Shown piece by piece: positions 11,021 through 19,490 of a stretch of DNA of 20,999 nucleotides. This DNA is from a virus. Position 1 is the first letter of the stretch, and each line of letters starts with the position of its first letter. Made by a program: the position numbers and the translations under genes. A model generated the notes under the pieces. The model was given only the letters and a program-made list of their open reading frames with translations. It was not told where the DNA came from and searched no databases. The stretch spans positions 3,851 to 24,849 of the IMG/VR virus record IMGVR_UViG_3300030389_000246, one strand, 5' to 3'.

Positions 11021-11857
11021 ATGTTTATAAGTAAGGAAAGTAAACCACAGGAAAAGTTGAAGGCGTGGTATTTATTCACAGAAGATTTTATTGCTGGTAC
11101 GCAACATTTAACAAATGAGCAGATAGGAGTGTATATAAGATTGTTATGCTGGAACTGGAACAAGAGATGCCAGGGTATACCAAAAGATAGCAACACATAC
11201 TATAGAATAGCAAACTGTATTACAGAAGAAGAAAAAAAGGCTTGTAAAACAGTATTAAAACAATTTTTTGTAGAGGTTCAAGATCATTACCAGAATGAAA
11301 GACAGCTACAAGAGTATTTATTTATCACTAAAAGAATAGAAGCATCTAAAATAAATGGTAGGCTTGGAGGTAGACCAAAAAAACCTAGACAAAACCCCCC
11401 TACCCTAACCACTACCCCTACCATTAAACCTAAAACCAAAAAGAAGGATAATTTTCCTATATTTTGGAATAAGATAGTTAACAAAGTCAGTAAGGGTATA
11501 GCAGAAAAGAATTTTAAATCTTTAGATGTAGAATGGAAGGAAAAACCAGAAGAATTAGCTAAAATGTATAATAAGTATTATCATAGCATTGAAGATAAAA
11601 AATTTTGTAAGCAGGTTGGTTTCTGGCTATCAGCTAAGAAGTATGAAGATCAAGAAGCTAAAATAGAAAACAAATCTGGAGAAGTATATCCTTTAAGATT
11701 AAAAATGTTCAAACAAGCAATAAAAGATAAAGATAAAAGTTCATTTATTACTAGTTTTGCAAACCAACATTTTCCAGATGTACAAAGAGCAATTAAGGAA
11801 GGAGAAATAACCAAGGAAGATGCAGTTGAATATTTAAATATGGGTAACAGATTATAA
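11021..11857 (+). CDS. Replication protein, DUF1376/replisome-organiser-like
   Basis: A 278-residue protein behind TAAGGAG, ATG 11021. Residues about 15-95 match DUF1376 of phage replication proteins: AWYLFTEDFIAGTQHLTNEQ continuing into GVYIRLLCWNWNK, a winged-helix-like origin-binding domain. A basic hinge follows (KINGRLGGRPKKPRQ, with a GRPKK element) and a Pro/Thr-rich linker. The C-terminal helical domain (about 145-215; FPIFWNKIVNKVSKGIAEKN ... GFWLSAKKYED) resembles the helicase-loader part of such proteins. It likely binds the origin and recruits the host replicative helicase, consistent with the absence of phage polymerase genes here. The C-terminal 50 residues are unassigned. Confidence 0.75.
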   Translation: MFISKESKPQEKLKAWYLFTEDFIAGTQHLTNEQIGVYIRLLCWNWNKRCQGIPKDSNTYYRIANCITEEEKKACKTVLKQFFVEVQDHYQNERQLQEYLFITKRIEASKINGRLGGRPKKPRQNPPTLTTTPTIKPKTKKKDNFPIFWNKIVNKVSKGIAEKNFKSLDVEWKEKPEELAKMYNKYYHSIEDKKFCKQVGFWLSAKKYEDQEAKIENKSGEVYPLRLKMFKQAIKDKDKSSFITSFANQHFPDVQRAIKEGEITKEDAVEYLNMGNRL

Positions 11858-11860
11858 AAT

Positions 11861-12160
11861 ATGCTACAGGTACAAACATACCTTGATAATGGTTTACCAG
11901 TACTGTATGCTCATTTAAACCAGGCTAAAAATGGATTTACTATGGCAGATAGGTTCAAAGACGACAAAACAAAGCAAGATTACACTTTTTACAGTATGAG
12001 TAAAAAGACTGATAAAAAAATAAATATGACTAAATTTATGTATTGTATAAAATGTGCTAGTGAACCTATTATTGCTGTAGATAATGCAAAAGAATATATT
12101 TGTAATAAATGTATAGAAAAAACTTTATCTGAAAAATGGAATATCAGAAACAAAAAATAA
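11861..12160 (+). CDS. Zinc-finger-like protein (99 aa)
   Basis: ATG 11861, three bases after the previous stop, with no strong ribosome site, so probably coupled. The C-terminal half carries two CxxC pairs (YCIKCASE and ICNKCIEK) spaced by about 17 residues, a zinc-ribbon. The N-terminal half (VQTYLDNGLPVLYAHLNQAK ... FTMADRF) looks like a small alpha/beta domain. It could bind nucleic acid or tie replication proteins together. No named family is recognised. Its last codons overlap the next small gene by 25 bases. Confidence 0.65.
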   Translation: MLQVQTYLDNGLPVLYAHLNQAKNGFTMADRFKDDKTKQDYTFYSMSKKTDKKINMTKFMYCIKCASEPIIAVDNAKEYICNKCIEKTLSEKWNIRNKK

Positions 12161-12267
12161 AATTATTTAAAAAGCTAATATGTGAAATAGATATTAGTAA
12201 GTACAATCAAAAAGAATATGAAAAAATAGTAAATTTAATTTATCAAGATATATTTAGAATACAATAA
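12136..12267 (+). CDS. Small helical protein (43 aa)
   Basis: Forty-three codons from ATG 12136 to TAA 12265-12267, overlapping the zinc-finger gene by 25 bases and the terminase small subunit by one. The product (MEYQKQKIKLFKKLICEIDI ... YEKIVNLIYQDIFRIQ) is helical and charged. It bridges exactly the gap before the terminase genes, which supports it. The function is unknown; upstream AATCAG is not a good ribosome site. Confidence 0.45.
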   Translation: MEYQKQKIKLFKKLICEIDISKYNQKEYEKIVNLIYQDIFRIQ

Positions 12268-12572
12268 TGGCTAGACCTAAAAAGTATAAAATCACAGATG
12301 AGGAAGTTTTTAAACTAGCGTCTTATGGGTGTACTAACACAGAGATAGCAGACTTTTATGGTTGTGATGAGAGCTTAATTAGAAAGAGTTTTTCCGAATC
12401 TCTGACAAAAGGAAGATCACAGGGCAAAATTAGACTTAGACAGTTACAATGGACATCAGCAGAAAAAGGTAATGTAACAATGCAGATATTCTTGGGTAAG
12501 AACTTATTAGGTCAACAAGATAGAATAGAAGAGAACCAGTTAGAAGAACCACTAGTATGGACTAATGATTAA
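12267..12572 (+). CDS. terS: Terminase small subunit
   Basis: A 101-residue DNA-recognition subunit of the packaging motor. Residues 1-45 hold an HTH (MARPKKYKITDEEVFKLASY ... TNTEIADFYGCDESLIRKSF). The following block KGNVTMQIFLGKNLLGQQD is a hallmark of small terminases of this kind. It overlaps the large subunit by one base and lies directly before it, the expected order. The length is on the short side but complete. The start ATG 12267 is in a TAATG junction. Confidence 0.82.
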   Translation: MARPKKYKITDEEVFKLASYGCTNTEIADFYGCDESLIRKSFSESLTKGRSQGKIRLRQLQWTSAEKGNVTMQIFLGKNLLGQQDRIEENQLEEPLVWTND

Positions 12573-13789
12573 TGCCACTTACTGAACCACAAAAAACAGT
12601 AACTAATTCTAAAGCTAGATTTAGGGTTCTGATTACTGGAAGAAGGTTTGGTAAAACATATTTAGCAATAAATGAAATAGCTAAATATTCTAGTCAACCC
12701 AATAAAAAGGTCTGGTATGTAGCTCCTACTTACAGACAAGCAAAGGCAATATGCTGGAATGTATTAAAAGAAAAAATGTTAGCACATAGGTGGGTTAAGA
12801 CTATCAACCATAGTGATCTTACTATTACATTAAGAAATAACTCAACTATTACATTGAGGGGGTCAGATAATGAATCAGCACTTAGAGGGGTAGGGTTAGA
12901 TAAATTAATTATTGACGAATTTTCAGACGTAAACAAGACAGCTTGGTATGAAGTATTAAGACCAACACTATCAGATACAAATGGTCATGCTTTGTTCTGT
13001 GGTAGTCCAAGAGGGTTTGGTAACTGGAGCTATGAGTTATTTAAGATGGGTGAAACCAACAATGAATGGGAAAGTTTTAAATATACTACATTAGAAGGTC
13101 AGCAAGTAAGTGAAGATGAGATAGAACAAGCAAAACAAGACCTAGATTTGAGAACATTTCAGCAAGAGTATGAAGCAACCTTTGTAAATTATTCTGGAAT
13201 GATATATTATAACTTTAGTAGGGAAAAAAACATAGTTGAGAAATATAAGGATAATAGTTTGTTTTTACACATAGGATTAGACTTTAACGTTGACCCTATG
13301 TGTGCTGTAGTAACTGTAATAGATAAAAATGTAGTTACAGTAATAGATGAGATACAGATATATTCATCAAACACGAATGAAATGTGTGAAGAAATAAAGA
13401 ACAGATATAAACATCAAAATATTATTGTTTACCCAGACCCTAGTGCAAGACAAAGAAAAACATCTGCTGGAGGTTTAACAGATTTAGCCATATTAAAAAA
13501 TTTTGGGTTTGATGTAAGATGCAAGAACACAGCACCATTAGTTAGAGATAGAATAAACGCAGTAAACTCTAAGCTTAAAAATGTTGCTGGTAAAAGTAGT
13601 TTATTTGTTTTAAATACTTGTAAAAATGTTATAAAGAGTATAGAAAGACAGATATACAAAGAAGGAACTCATATACCAGATAAGGATAGTGGATTTGATC
13701 ATATGAATGATGCTTTGGGTTACTTAATAGAATACAACTATCCGATAAGAAGAAATTTTGTACCAACTGAGCAAAAGAGGTGGAGTTAA
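12572..13789 (+). CDS. terL: Terminase large subunit
   Basis: A 405-residue ATP-driven packaging motor and headful/site nuclease. Walker A is GRRFGKT at residues 23-29. Walker B is LIIDE with D115/E116 and is followed by a coupling-type FSDVNKTAWYEVLRP. The C-terminal RNaseH-like nuclease shows D237 in LHIGLDFNVDPM, D289 in VYPDPSA and D376/D380 in FDHMNDALGYL. Length and motif order are typical. ATG shares a base with the stop of terS. The protein translocates DNA through the portal encoded next. Confidence 0.95.
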   Translation: MPLTEPQKTVTNSKARFRVLITGRRFGKTYLAINEIAKYSSQPNKKVWYVAPTYRQAKAICWNVLKEKMLAHRWVKTINHSDLTITLRNNSTITLRGSDNESALRGVGLDKLIIDEFSDVNKTAWYEVLRPTLSDTNGHALFCGSPRGFGNWSYELFKMGETNNEWESFKYTTLEGQQVSEDEIEQAKQDLDLRTFQQEYEATFVNYSGMIYYNFSREKNIVEKYKDNSLFLHIGLDFNVDPMCAVVTVIDKNVVTVIDEIQIYSSNTNEMCEEIKNRYKHQNIIVYPDPSARQRKTSAGGLTDLAILKNFGFDVRCKNTAPLVRDRINAVNSKLKNVAGKSSLFVLNTCKNVIKSIERQIYKEGTHIPDKDSGFDHMNDALGYLIEYNYPIRRNFVPTEQKRWS

Positions 13790-15220
13790 ATGGATAGAGA
13801 ACAATTACAAGAGAAACATCATTTATGGAAAGCTAACATTGAGAACTGGGAGTTTTATATTCGCAGTTACTTAGGTGGCAACGACTACAAGAACGGATAT
13901 TACTTACATAGATACATATTGGAATCACCAGAGGAGTATGATGCAAGAATAAGACATACCCCATTAGATAATCATTGTAAGAATGTTGTGCAAATCTACA
14001 CCAGCTTTTTATGGCGAGTGCCACCAACAAGAAATTATGGTAGCTTAGACGGAGATGAGCAACTACAGTCATTTATCAAAGATGCTGACTTAGATGGTAG
14101 GAGTTTTAATACAGTTATGAGGGAGGTGCAGATGAACGCATCTATTTATGGTAACTGTTGGGTAATTGTAGATAAACCACAAACTAATGCAAAGACTAGA
14201 GCAGAAGAATTAGCACAGGATATTCGACCTTATGTATCAATATATACCCCAGAGAATATTGTTAACTGGAATTATAGTAGAGCAAGTAGTGGTAGATTTT
14301 ATTTAGATTATTTAGTTGTAGTAGAAGATATAAACTCAGAAAGAGCTATACTAAAAGTATTTACAGAAGAAACTATCAGCACTTATGAGGTAGAAGAATA
14401 TGATAAAGAATATGAGGAAGGAGATGTAAAACTATTAGAAGAAATACCAAACCCAATAGGCGTTATTCCAGCAGTAAATGTATATAACCTAAGAGGAAAC
14501 AAAAGACCGATAGGGATAAGTGATTTATCAGATGTGGCATTTTTACAGCAATCTATTTATAATGATTACTCAGAAAAAGAACAACTGATAAGACTAGCCA
14601 ACCACCCCAGCTTAGTAAAAACCCCTAATGTAGAAGCATCTGCTGGGGCTGGTTCTATAATAGAAATACCAGAGGATATGGATAGTTCTTTAAAACCTTA
14701 CATTATTCAACCTAGTGGACAAAATCTAGATGGTATAATGAAGTGTATACAAAACAAAGTAGATGCTATAGATAGAATAACACACATGGGGTCAGTAAGA
14801 GCTACTGGTACACAGATAGCTAGTGGTATAGCATTACAGACAGAGTTTCAGCTACTTAATGCAAGATTGTCAGAGAAAGCAGATTATTTAGAGAACGCTG
14901 AAGAGCATATCTGGAGTTTATTTGCTAGGTGGTTAGAAAAAGAGTTTGATGGTTCTGTAAATTACCCAGATACCTTTGATATTAGAGATTGGGCGAATGA
15001 TATGCAGTATTTACAGATGGCTAAAGCTAGTGGCGTAAGATCAGAAACATTTAACAAAGAAATAGACAAACAAATAGCAGATACAGTTATAGATGACAAT
15101 GACAAGATCAAAACAATAAATGAAGAGATTGACAACGCAAGAACAGTTAGAGGTCAATTTCAAACAACAAATGTAGAAGGAGTAACAGTTGGCGAAACGG
15201 AAGAAGAAACGAGTTCCTAA
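13790..15220 (+). CDS. Portal protein
   Basis: A 476-residue protein placed directly after terL, with GAGGTGGAG before ATG 13790. It has portal-like features: an N-terminal segment with YYLHRYILESPEEYDARI and the conserved NVVQIYTSFLWRVPP stretch. A strand-rich wing region (YVSIYTPENIVNWNYSRASS) is followed by a long helical stem/crown with IGISDLSDVAFLQQSIYNDY and a tunnel-loop-like QTEFQLLNARLSEKADYLEN. It resembles the DUF4055-type portals of siphophages. It would form the dodecameric ring docking terminase and later the connector. Its last codons overlap the next gene, which uses its own strong ribosome site. Confidence 0.88.
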   Translation: MDREQLQEKHHLWKANIENWEFYIRSYLGGNDYKNGYYLHRYILESPEEYDARIRHTPLDNHCKNVVQIYTSFLWRVPPTRNYGSLDGDEQLQSFIKDADLDGRSFNTVMREVQMNASIYGNCWVIVDKPQTNAKTRAEELAQDIRPYVSIYTPENIVNWNYSRASSGRFYLDYLVVVEDINSERAILKVFTEETISTYEVEEYDKEYEEGDVKLLEEIPNPIGVIPAVNVYNLRGNKRPIGISDLSDVAFLQQSIYNDYSEKEQLIRLANHPSLVKTPNVEASAGAGSIIEIPEDMDSSLKPYIIQPSGQNLDGIMKCIQNKVDAIDRITHMGSVRATGTQIASGIALQTEFQLLNARLSEKADYLENAEEHIWSLFARWLEKEFDGSVNYPDTFDIRDWANDMQYLQMAKASGVRSETFNKEIDKQIADTVIDDNDKIKTINEEIDNARTVRGQFQTTNVEGVTVGETEEETSS

Positions 15221-15374
15221 AGATAAAAAAACCAAGATACCCAAAAAGTATCTATCTGGTTTAAAGGGGTCAAAACGCACCCTTAGAGCTAGTTTAATTA
15301 AGCAAGTTAGTGCATTATATAAAAGTGGTGCAAGGATACCTAGATCATTATTAAAAAGGAGAACAAGGGTATAA
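15189..15374 (+). CDS. Small basic head-region protein (61 aa), TTG start
   Basis: Start TTG 15189 is decided by AAGGAG at 15177-15182, six bases upstream inside the portal gene; no ATG is available. The product (LAKRKKKRVPKDKKTKIPKK, then YLSGLKGSKRTLRASLIKQV and a basic end) resembles the 'K-K-Y-L-x-G-L' small proteins encoded by marine viruses (DUF5872/5824-like, from memory). It is extremely basic and could bind packaged DNA or capsid interior. It is coupled to the next basic gene (stop overlaps ATG 15374). Confidence 0.65.
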   Translation: MAKRKKKRVPKDKKTKIPKKYLSGLKGSKRTLRASLIKQVSALYKSGARIPRSLLKRRTRV

Positions 15375-15640
15375 TGGCAGTAAAAAGAAAACCTTTATCA
15401 GCATCTACAATAAAAACACTTAAAGCAAAGGCTAAAAAGTCTAAGTTATTTAACTTAGCTGATTTAAAAGCTAGTTATCGTAGAGGACAAGGTGCATTTC
15501 TTAGTTCTGGCAGTAGACCACGCATACCTATGAACGCTTGGGCAATGGCAAGAGTAAACAAACTAATAAAAAGAGGTCGTTCTGGAACATTTGACAGAGA
15601 TTTAATTAGAAGAGCAAGTAAAAGAAAGAGAAAAAAGTAA
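15374..15640 (+). CDS. Small basic protein with PMNAWAMARV motif (88 aa)
   Basis: Eighty-eight residues, ATG 15374 preceded by AAGGAG/AAGGG. The centre shows PRIPMNAWAMARVNKLIKRG, which I associate with a conserved motif of marine phage and other virus small proteins (PM.AWAMARVNSF). The tail is Arg/Lys-rich (RRASKRKRKK). Two neighbours of the same size class and basicity flank it. A structural, DNA-binding or assembly role in the head is inferred from place, not shown. Confidence 0.65.
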   Translation: MAVKRKPLSASTIKTLKAKAKKSKLFNLADLKASYRRGQGAFLSSGSRPRIPMNAWAMARVNKLIKRGRSGTFDRDLIRRASKRKRKK

Positions 15641-15927
15641 TGGCAGAATATAGAGGTAAACAAGTAAAGCTAAACAAACCTTTTAGATTATCTGCTAGTG
15701 AATCAAAAAGAAAAAAGTTTGGTGTATATGTAAAAGAAAAATCTACTGGTAAAGTTAAAAAAGTAACCTTTGGTGCAAGAGGTATGAGCATCAAAAAGAA
15801 CATACCAGCTAGGCAGAAGTCATTTCTAGCTAGAATGGGTGGTGTATTGAAGGAAGTCAAAGGGCAAAAGTCTTTATCACCAGCTTACTGGTCTATTAGA
15901 GCTTGGAAAAAGAACTTTCCATTGTAA
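15640..15927 (+). CDS. Small basic protein (95 aa), YRGKxVKLNKPFR family
   Basis: ATG 15640 overlaps the previous TAA. The opening EYRGKQVKLNKPFRLSA, the central KKFGVYVKEKSTGKVKKVTF and the end PAYWSIRAWKKNFPL match the pattern (YRGK.V.LNKPFR ... KF.VYVKN..GKV..V.FG ... ARYWSC..W) of small proteins widespread in marine phages and prophages. There it is often found beside portal/head genes. The usual Cys-containing RARHNCDN segment is replaced by FLARMGGVLKE, a divergent variant. The function is unknown to me, but its association with head genes is consistent. Confidence 0.7.
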   Translation: MAEYRGKQVKLNKPFRLSASESKRKKFGVYVKEKSTGKVKKVTFGARGMSIKKNIPARQKSFLARMGGVLKEVKGQKSLSPAYWSIRAWKKNFPL

Positions 15928-15930
15928 TAA

Positions 15931-17628
15931 ATGTCAAGGATATTAGAAAAACTAGCTGATCAACACGAAGAACGTATAATTAATGTATTATACAAGCTTG
16001 AAGAAGATATTATCAAAGAAGTTAATAGAGCAACTAAAGGTCAACTGGTATCACAAAGAATAGCAATACAACTGCAACCCAAGATCAGACAAGCAATAGA
16101 AAACAACTTTCTCAATGAAGCTGATCTCATCATTAATGAAGAATACAACAAAATAGCAAAAGAAGTATTAGACACTTTTGGAGAACTACCTATACCCAAT
16201 AAGTTTAAAAGTCTTACAGAAGTAAACCTATCTACAATCAATGCACTAAAATTTCAAAGTTATTCTGGCTTTGAAGATATAGGCGAAAGGTTTATCAAGG
16301 TAATTAATGATGAGCTATACCAAAGCACCATAGCTGGTAGACCCTATGAAGATATGGTCAGTAATATTAGATCACATATCAATGGAGTGTATAAAAAATC
16401 AAACCAAAAAGAGATAAATGAGCTGGTAGATTTTATCAATGAAAATAAATATGATAAGTTTAAAAAATCTCAAGTAGAAGAAGCTGTAAGAAAACTACAC
16501 ACCCAATATGCTAGTGATAGAGCTGGTAATAATTTAAGAAGATATGCTGGTCAGATAGCTCACGATAGTGTAATGCAGTTTCACGGACAGTTTACTATAG
16601 CTAAAGCTAAAGAAAGTGGACTAACACATTTTACTTACACCGGAACTTTAGTTAGAGATAGTCGAGACTGGTGCAGAGGAATATTAGGTAAAACCTATAC
16701 AGAAAAACAAATAAGAGAACTATGGAACACTAGGTCTTGGAATGGAAAAGCTAATGGCGACCCATTTATAGTTAGAGGTGGTTATAGATGCAGACATACT
16801 TGGATACCAACAGACCCAGCTTGGGGTGAAGAAACACTTGATGAATTACCACCAGAGGAAGATATAGAAGAAACAACACCAGAAGTATCACAAAATTTAG
16901 CATCAGTTGTAACAGCACCAAAAAGAAAATTTGGCAAATACAAAGGATTAACAGACGAGCAAGTAAAAAATGTAGTAGATAAAGATTTAAAAAGCCAGCT
17001 TACACCTACAACATTAAAAGTATTTAATAATATTCCCTTAGTAAATGCTATTACACTTAATCAGAAAAAAGCATATTTTAGACCAAGTGAAGATACATTA
17101 GTAACAAATACTAAAGCTGGAACTTTGGCTCACGAATACGGACATTACATAGACTATAAAACTGGCAGTAGAAAAATAGGACAGTTTGAAGTTCAACCTA
17201 AACCCTGGTCATTTGAAAATAAAAAATTTAGAGAAGCATTTGAAAAAGATGCAAAAAATTTTACAGCAGATGCTACTAAAGGTTCAAATAAATTGCAAAA
17301 ATACTTTGATGAATTAGTTGAAATTAGATATTACGAAAAAACAGTAAGAGGAAAAAGAAGAAAAACTGGTTATTATGAGGGAAAGTTAGAGGGAGATAAT
17401 AGAATTACTGATATTATAGATGCCTTAGTAAATGGTAGATTTCACTCTCTTTATAAAGCACCTGGACATGGACTTAATTATTACAGAAAAGTAGAACTCC
17501 GAATGACAGAAACATTTGCTAATTTATTTGCAGTACAAAAAAATAAAAGAGCTTTAAATATTTTAAAAGATATAGTGCCTAACACTATGAAACAATTTGA
17601 TGAAAGGATAAAAGAACTTGCTAAGTGA
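15931..17628 (+). CDS. Minor head protein (Mu gpF/SPP1 gp7-like) fused to HExxH metallopeptidase domain
   Basis: A 565-residue two-part protein. Residues about 1-300 are a minor head morphogenesis protein: a long helical N-terminus, then HDSVMQFHGQFTIAKAKESG (211 onward), VRDSRDWCRGILGKTY (241 onward) and GGYRCRHTW (283-291), the metal-binding Cys/His signature of Mu gpF-like proteins. After an acidic linker (about 300-325) the C-terminal part carries H401-E402-Y403-G404-H405 in TLAHEYGHYIDY and, 121 residues later, E527 in RMTETFANLFAV, the candidate third zinc ligand of a gluzincin-like protease. Head-protein-linked peptidases may process capsid components or be injected. No stop or frameshift separates the parts. 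It overlaps the next gene by 11 bases. Confidence 0.82.
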   Translation: MSRILEKLADQHEERIINVLYKLEEDIIKEVNRATKGQLVSQRIAIQLQPKIRQAIENNFLNEADLIINEEYNKIAKEVLDTFGELPIPNKFKSLTEVNLSTINALKFQSYSGFEDIGERFIKVINDELYQSTIAGRPYEDMVSNIRSHINGVYKKSNQKEINELVDFINENKYDKFKKSQVEEAVRKLHTQYASDRAGNNLRRYAGQIAHDSVMQFHGQFTIAKAKESGLTHFTYTGTLVRDSRDWCRGILGKTYTEKQIRELWNTRSWNGKANGDPFIVRGGYRCRHTWIPTDPAWGEETLDELPPEEDIEETTPEVSQNLASVVTAPKRKFGKYKGLTDEQVKNVVDKDLKSQLTPTTLKVFNNIPLVNAITLNQKKAYFRPSEDTLVTNTKAGTLAHEYGHYIDYKTGSRKIGQFEVQPKPWSFENKKFREAFEKDAKNFTADATKGSNKLQKYFDELVEIRYYEKTVRGKRRKTGYYEGKLEGDNRITDIIDALVNGRFHSLYKAPGHGLNYYRKVELRMTETFANLFAVQKNKRALNILKDIVPNTMKQFDERIKELAK

Positions 17629-17830
17629 TAAAGAAATAGATAAAAGACTTGATGAAGCTACATTACCAGAGGACTATGAAAAGTTATATATAGATATGTT
17701 TGGAGAAAAAGTACCAACAAGGAGTGATACTTGGGGTGAATTTCCAGTAGATATGATTTTAGAAGCTATTGATAAAAAGAAACCAATAGAAAAAGAACAA
17801 TTATATGAAGAAGGAAAAATAATCTTATAG
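17618..17830 (+). CDS. Small acidic protein (70 aa), TTG start
   Basis: Begins at TTG 17618 (MLSDKEIDKRLDEATLPEDY), with AAAGGA nine bases upstream in the preceding gene; the first in-frame ATG would lose 26 residues. The protein is acidic with a helix-rich pattern and a WGEFPVDMILEAIDKKK stretch. It overlaps the metallopeptidase-fusion gene by 11 bases. Such close coupling suggests a partner, possibly an inhibitor or chaperone of the upstream protein, but I have no family match. Confidence 0.6.
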   Translation: MLSDKEIDKRLDEATLPEDYEKLYIDMFGEKVPTRSDTWGEFPVDMILEAIDKKKPIEKEQLYEEGKIIL

Positions 17831-17842
17831 TTACAGATAATA

Positions 17843-17871
17843 TAGATTTTACTATAAAACTTTGATATAAA
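17843..17871 (+). promoter_or_regulatory. Candidate promoter before the scaffold/capsid genes
   Basis: TAGATT (17843-17848), 17-base spacer, TATAAA (17866-17871). The -10 is good, the -35 poor. It lies in the only real gap (66 bases) inside the head module, just before scaffold and major capsid, which need high expression. In DNA this AT-rich a chance match is possible. Confidence 0.35.
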
Positions 17872-17896
17872 TAAATTACAACTGGAGAATATACAA

Positions 17897-18613
17897 ATGG
17901 ATAAACAAATGGAACAAGAACAAGTAGAACAAACTACGCAAGTAAATGAAGAAGTGCAACCTACTCAAGTAGAAGAAAAACCAAAAGAAAGAACTTTTAC
18001 ACAAGAAGAACTTAATGAAATAGTAGAAAGAAGATTGCATAAAGAACGACAAACAATTAATAAAAAAATAGGAGTTGATGATTTGGATTCAGCAATCAAC
18101 ATAGTAAAAGCACAGAAAGAAACAGAGGAAAAACAAAAAATCCAAAAGGGTGAGTTTGAAGAAATACTAAAAAACAAAACCCAAGAATGGAACAAAGAGA
18201 AATCTAATTTAGAAACACAATTAAAAGATATTAAGATCAATAAGTCTTTATTATCTTCAGCATCAAAGAACAGGGCAATAAATCCAGACCAAGTTGTAGA
18301 ATTGCTAAACAAAAATATAAAATTAAATGAATCTGGCAACGTAGAAATCCTAGACAAAAACGGATTAGCCAGATATAACAGTAATGGGGAACTCTTAACT
18401 ACTGACGAATTAGTCCAAGAGTTTTTAACACAGAACCCACACTTTGTTAGTGCTACTCCTAGTGGCTCTGGCTCGGTGTCAAATGTGGATAGAGGAGAAC
18501 TCAGCTCCAGTTTTAAAATTGAGGATTTAGATATGAGTAATCCAAAGGATAGAGAAAAATATGCTAAGTGGAAACAAAAACGTAATTCTCAACCCAGAGT
18601 AATTAACTCATAA
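17897..18613 (+). CDS. Capsid scaffolding protein
   Basis: A 238-residue, Glu/Lys/Gln-rich helical protein directly before the major capsid gene, the normal scaffold position. The N-terminal 33 residues are Gln/Glu-rich and disordered. FTQEELNEIVERRLHKER (34-51) is the conserved opening of scaffolds of the GP20/DUF4355 kind, and a coiled coil runs to about 115. The C-terminal part holds an NPHFVSATPSGSGS loop and a basic end (KYAKWKQKRNSQPRVINS), the sort of tail that docks onto capsid subunits. TGGAG lies 11 bases before ATG 17897. No protease domain is fused to it. Confidence 0.85.
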   Translation: MDKQMEQEQVEQTTQVNEEVQPTQVEEKPKERTFTQEELNEIVERRLHKERQTINKKIGVDDLDSAINIVKAQKETEEKQKIQKGEFEEILKNKTQEWNKEKSNLETQLKDIKINKSLLSSASKNRAINPDQVVELLNKNIKLNESGNVEILDKNGLARYNSNGELLTTDELVQEFLTQNPHFVSATPSGSGSVSNVDRGELSSSFKIEDLDMSNPKDREKYAKWKQKRNSQPRVINS

Positions 18614-18642
18614 TTTTTAATTTTTATTTTATGGAGTAAACT

Positions 18643-19482
18643 ATGGCAAACGAAACTACAAGTAGTACTATATCAGAACTTTATACTGAGATAGTAGCAG
18701 AAGCATTATTTGTTGCTAATGAGCAATCAATAATGAGAAATTTGGTAAGAAACTACACAATCGCTGGTGGAGGTAAATCTGTTGAAGTACCTATTTATTC
18801 AACTGTATCAGCATCAGCAGTTAATGAAGCAACTGACCTATCAAACACAGCAGTAAACCCAAGTTCTGTAACTATTACAGCATCAGAGGTAGGAATTATG
18901 ACAACACTAACTGATTTAGCAAGAAACTCAGCATCAAGAAATGTAGCTGGAGATATTGGTAAATTATTCGGTGAAGCTATTGCAAAAAAAATTGATTCAG
19001 ACTTGTCAGCGTTATTTACAGGGTTCTCTACTGAAAAAGGTGGTGGAGCTGGTAACGAAATAACAGTAACAGATTTATTTGAAGCAAGTGCTGAGTTAGT
19101 AACAGCAAATGCACCAGCACCTTATTATGGTGTGTTTCACCCAAAGATGATTTTTAATGTTAAAAAATCTCTAACTAATACATTTGTAGGTAGAGATACA
19201 GAACTTTCAAATGAAGCTATGAGAAGTGGATTTGTAGGAACTATTGCTGGTATACAGATTTTTGAAAGCTCAAATGTTTCAGTAGATGGTTCAGATGATT
19301 CTATCGGTGGTGTATTCTCACAAGACGCTTTAGGTTTAGCAATGATGCAAGACCTTAAAATTGAATCACAAAGAGATGCGTCTTTAAGAGCAGATGAGAT
19401 TGTAGCTACAGCAGTTTATGGAGTTGGCGAACTACACGACAGTTATGGAGTTAAATTAACTGGCGACACTTTAGCTAACTAA
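18643..19482 (+). CDS. Major capsid protein
   Basis: A 279-residue HK97-fold-type capsid protein, without an N-terminal delta domain because a separate scaffold gene precedes it. Recognisable elements are the N-arm (MANETTSSTISELYTEIVAE), a strand with SVEVPIYSTVSASAVNEATD, a spine helix region (VAGDIGKLFGEAIAKKIDSD), PYYGVFHPKMIFNVKKS and a C-terminal VYGVGELHDSYGVKL strand. Codon use is a little richer than neighbours, as expected for a highly expressed gene. ATGGAG lies before ATG 18643. A strong hairpin terminator follows eight bases after the stop. Confidence 0.9.
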   Translation: MANETTSSTISELYTEIVAEALFVANEQSIMRNLVRNYTIAGGGKSVEVPIYSTVSASAVNEATDLSNTAVNPSSVTITASEVGIMTTLTDLARNSASRNVAGDIGKLFGEAIAKKIDSDLSALFTGFSTEKGGGAGNEITVTDLFEASAELVTANAPAPYYGVFHPKMIFNVKKSLTNTFVGRDTELSNEAMRSGFVGTIAGIQIFESSNVSVDGSDDSIGGVFSQDALGLAMMQDLKIESQRDASLRADEIVATAVYGVGELHDSYGVKLTGDTLAN

Positions 19483-19490
19483 TAACTTAT

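Noticed and set aside
17965-18357. 130-codon open frame on the - strand opposite the scaffold gene
   Set aside because: It is the reverse of a Glu/Lys-rich gene, giving Ser/Phe/Leu-rich nonsense; no ribosome site, and the + strand gene is clear.
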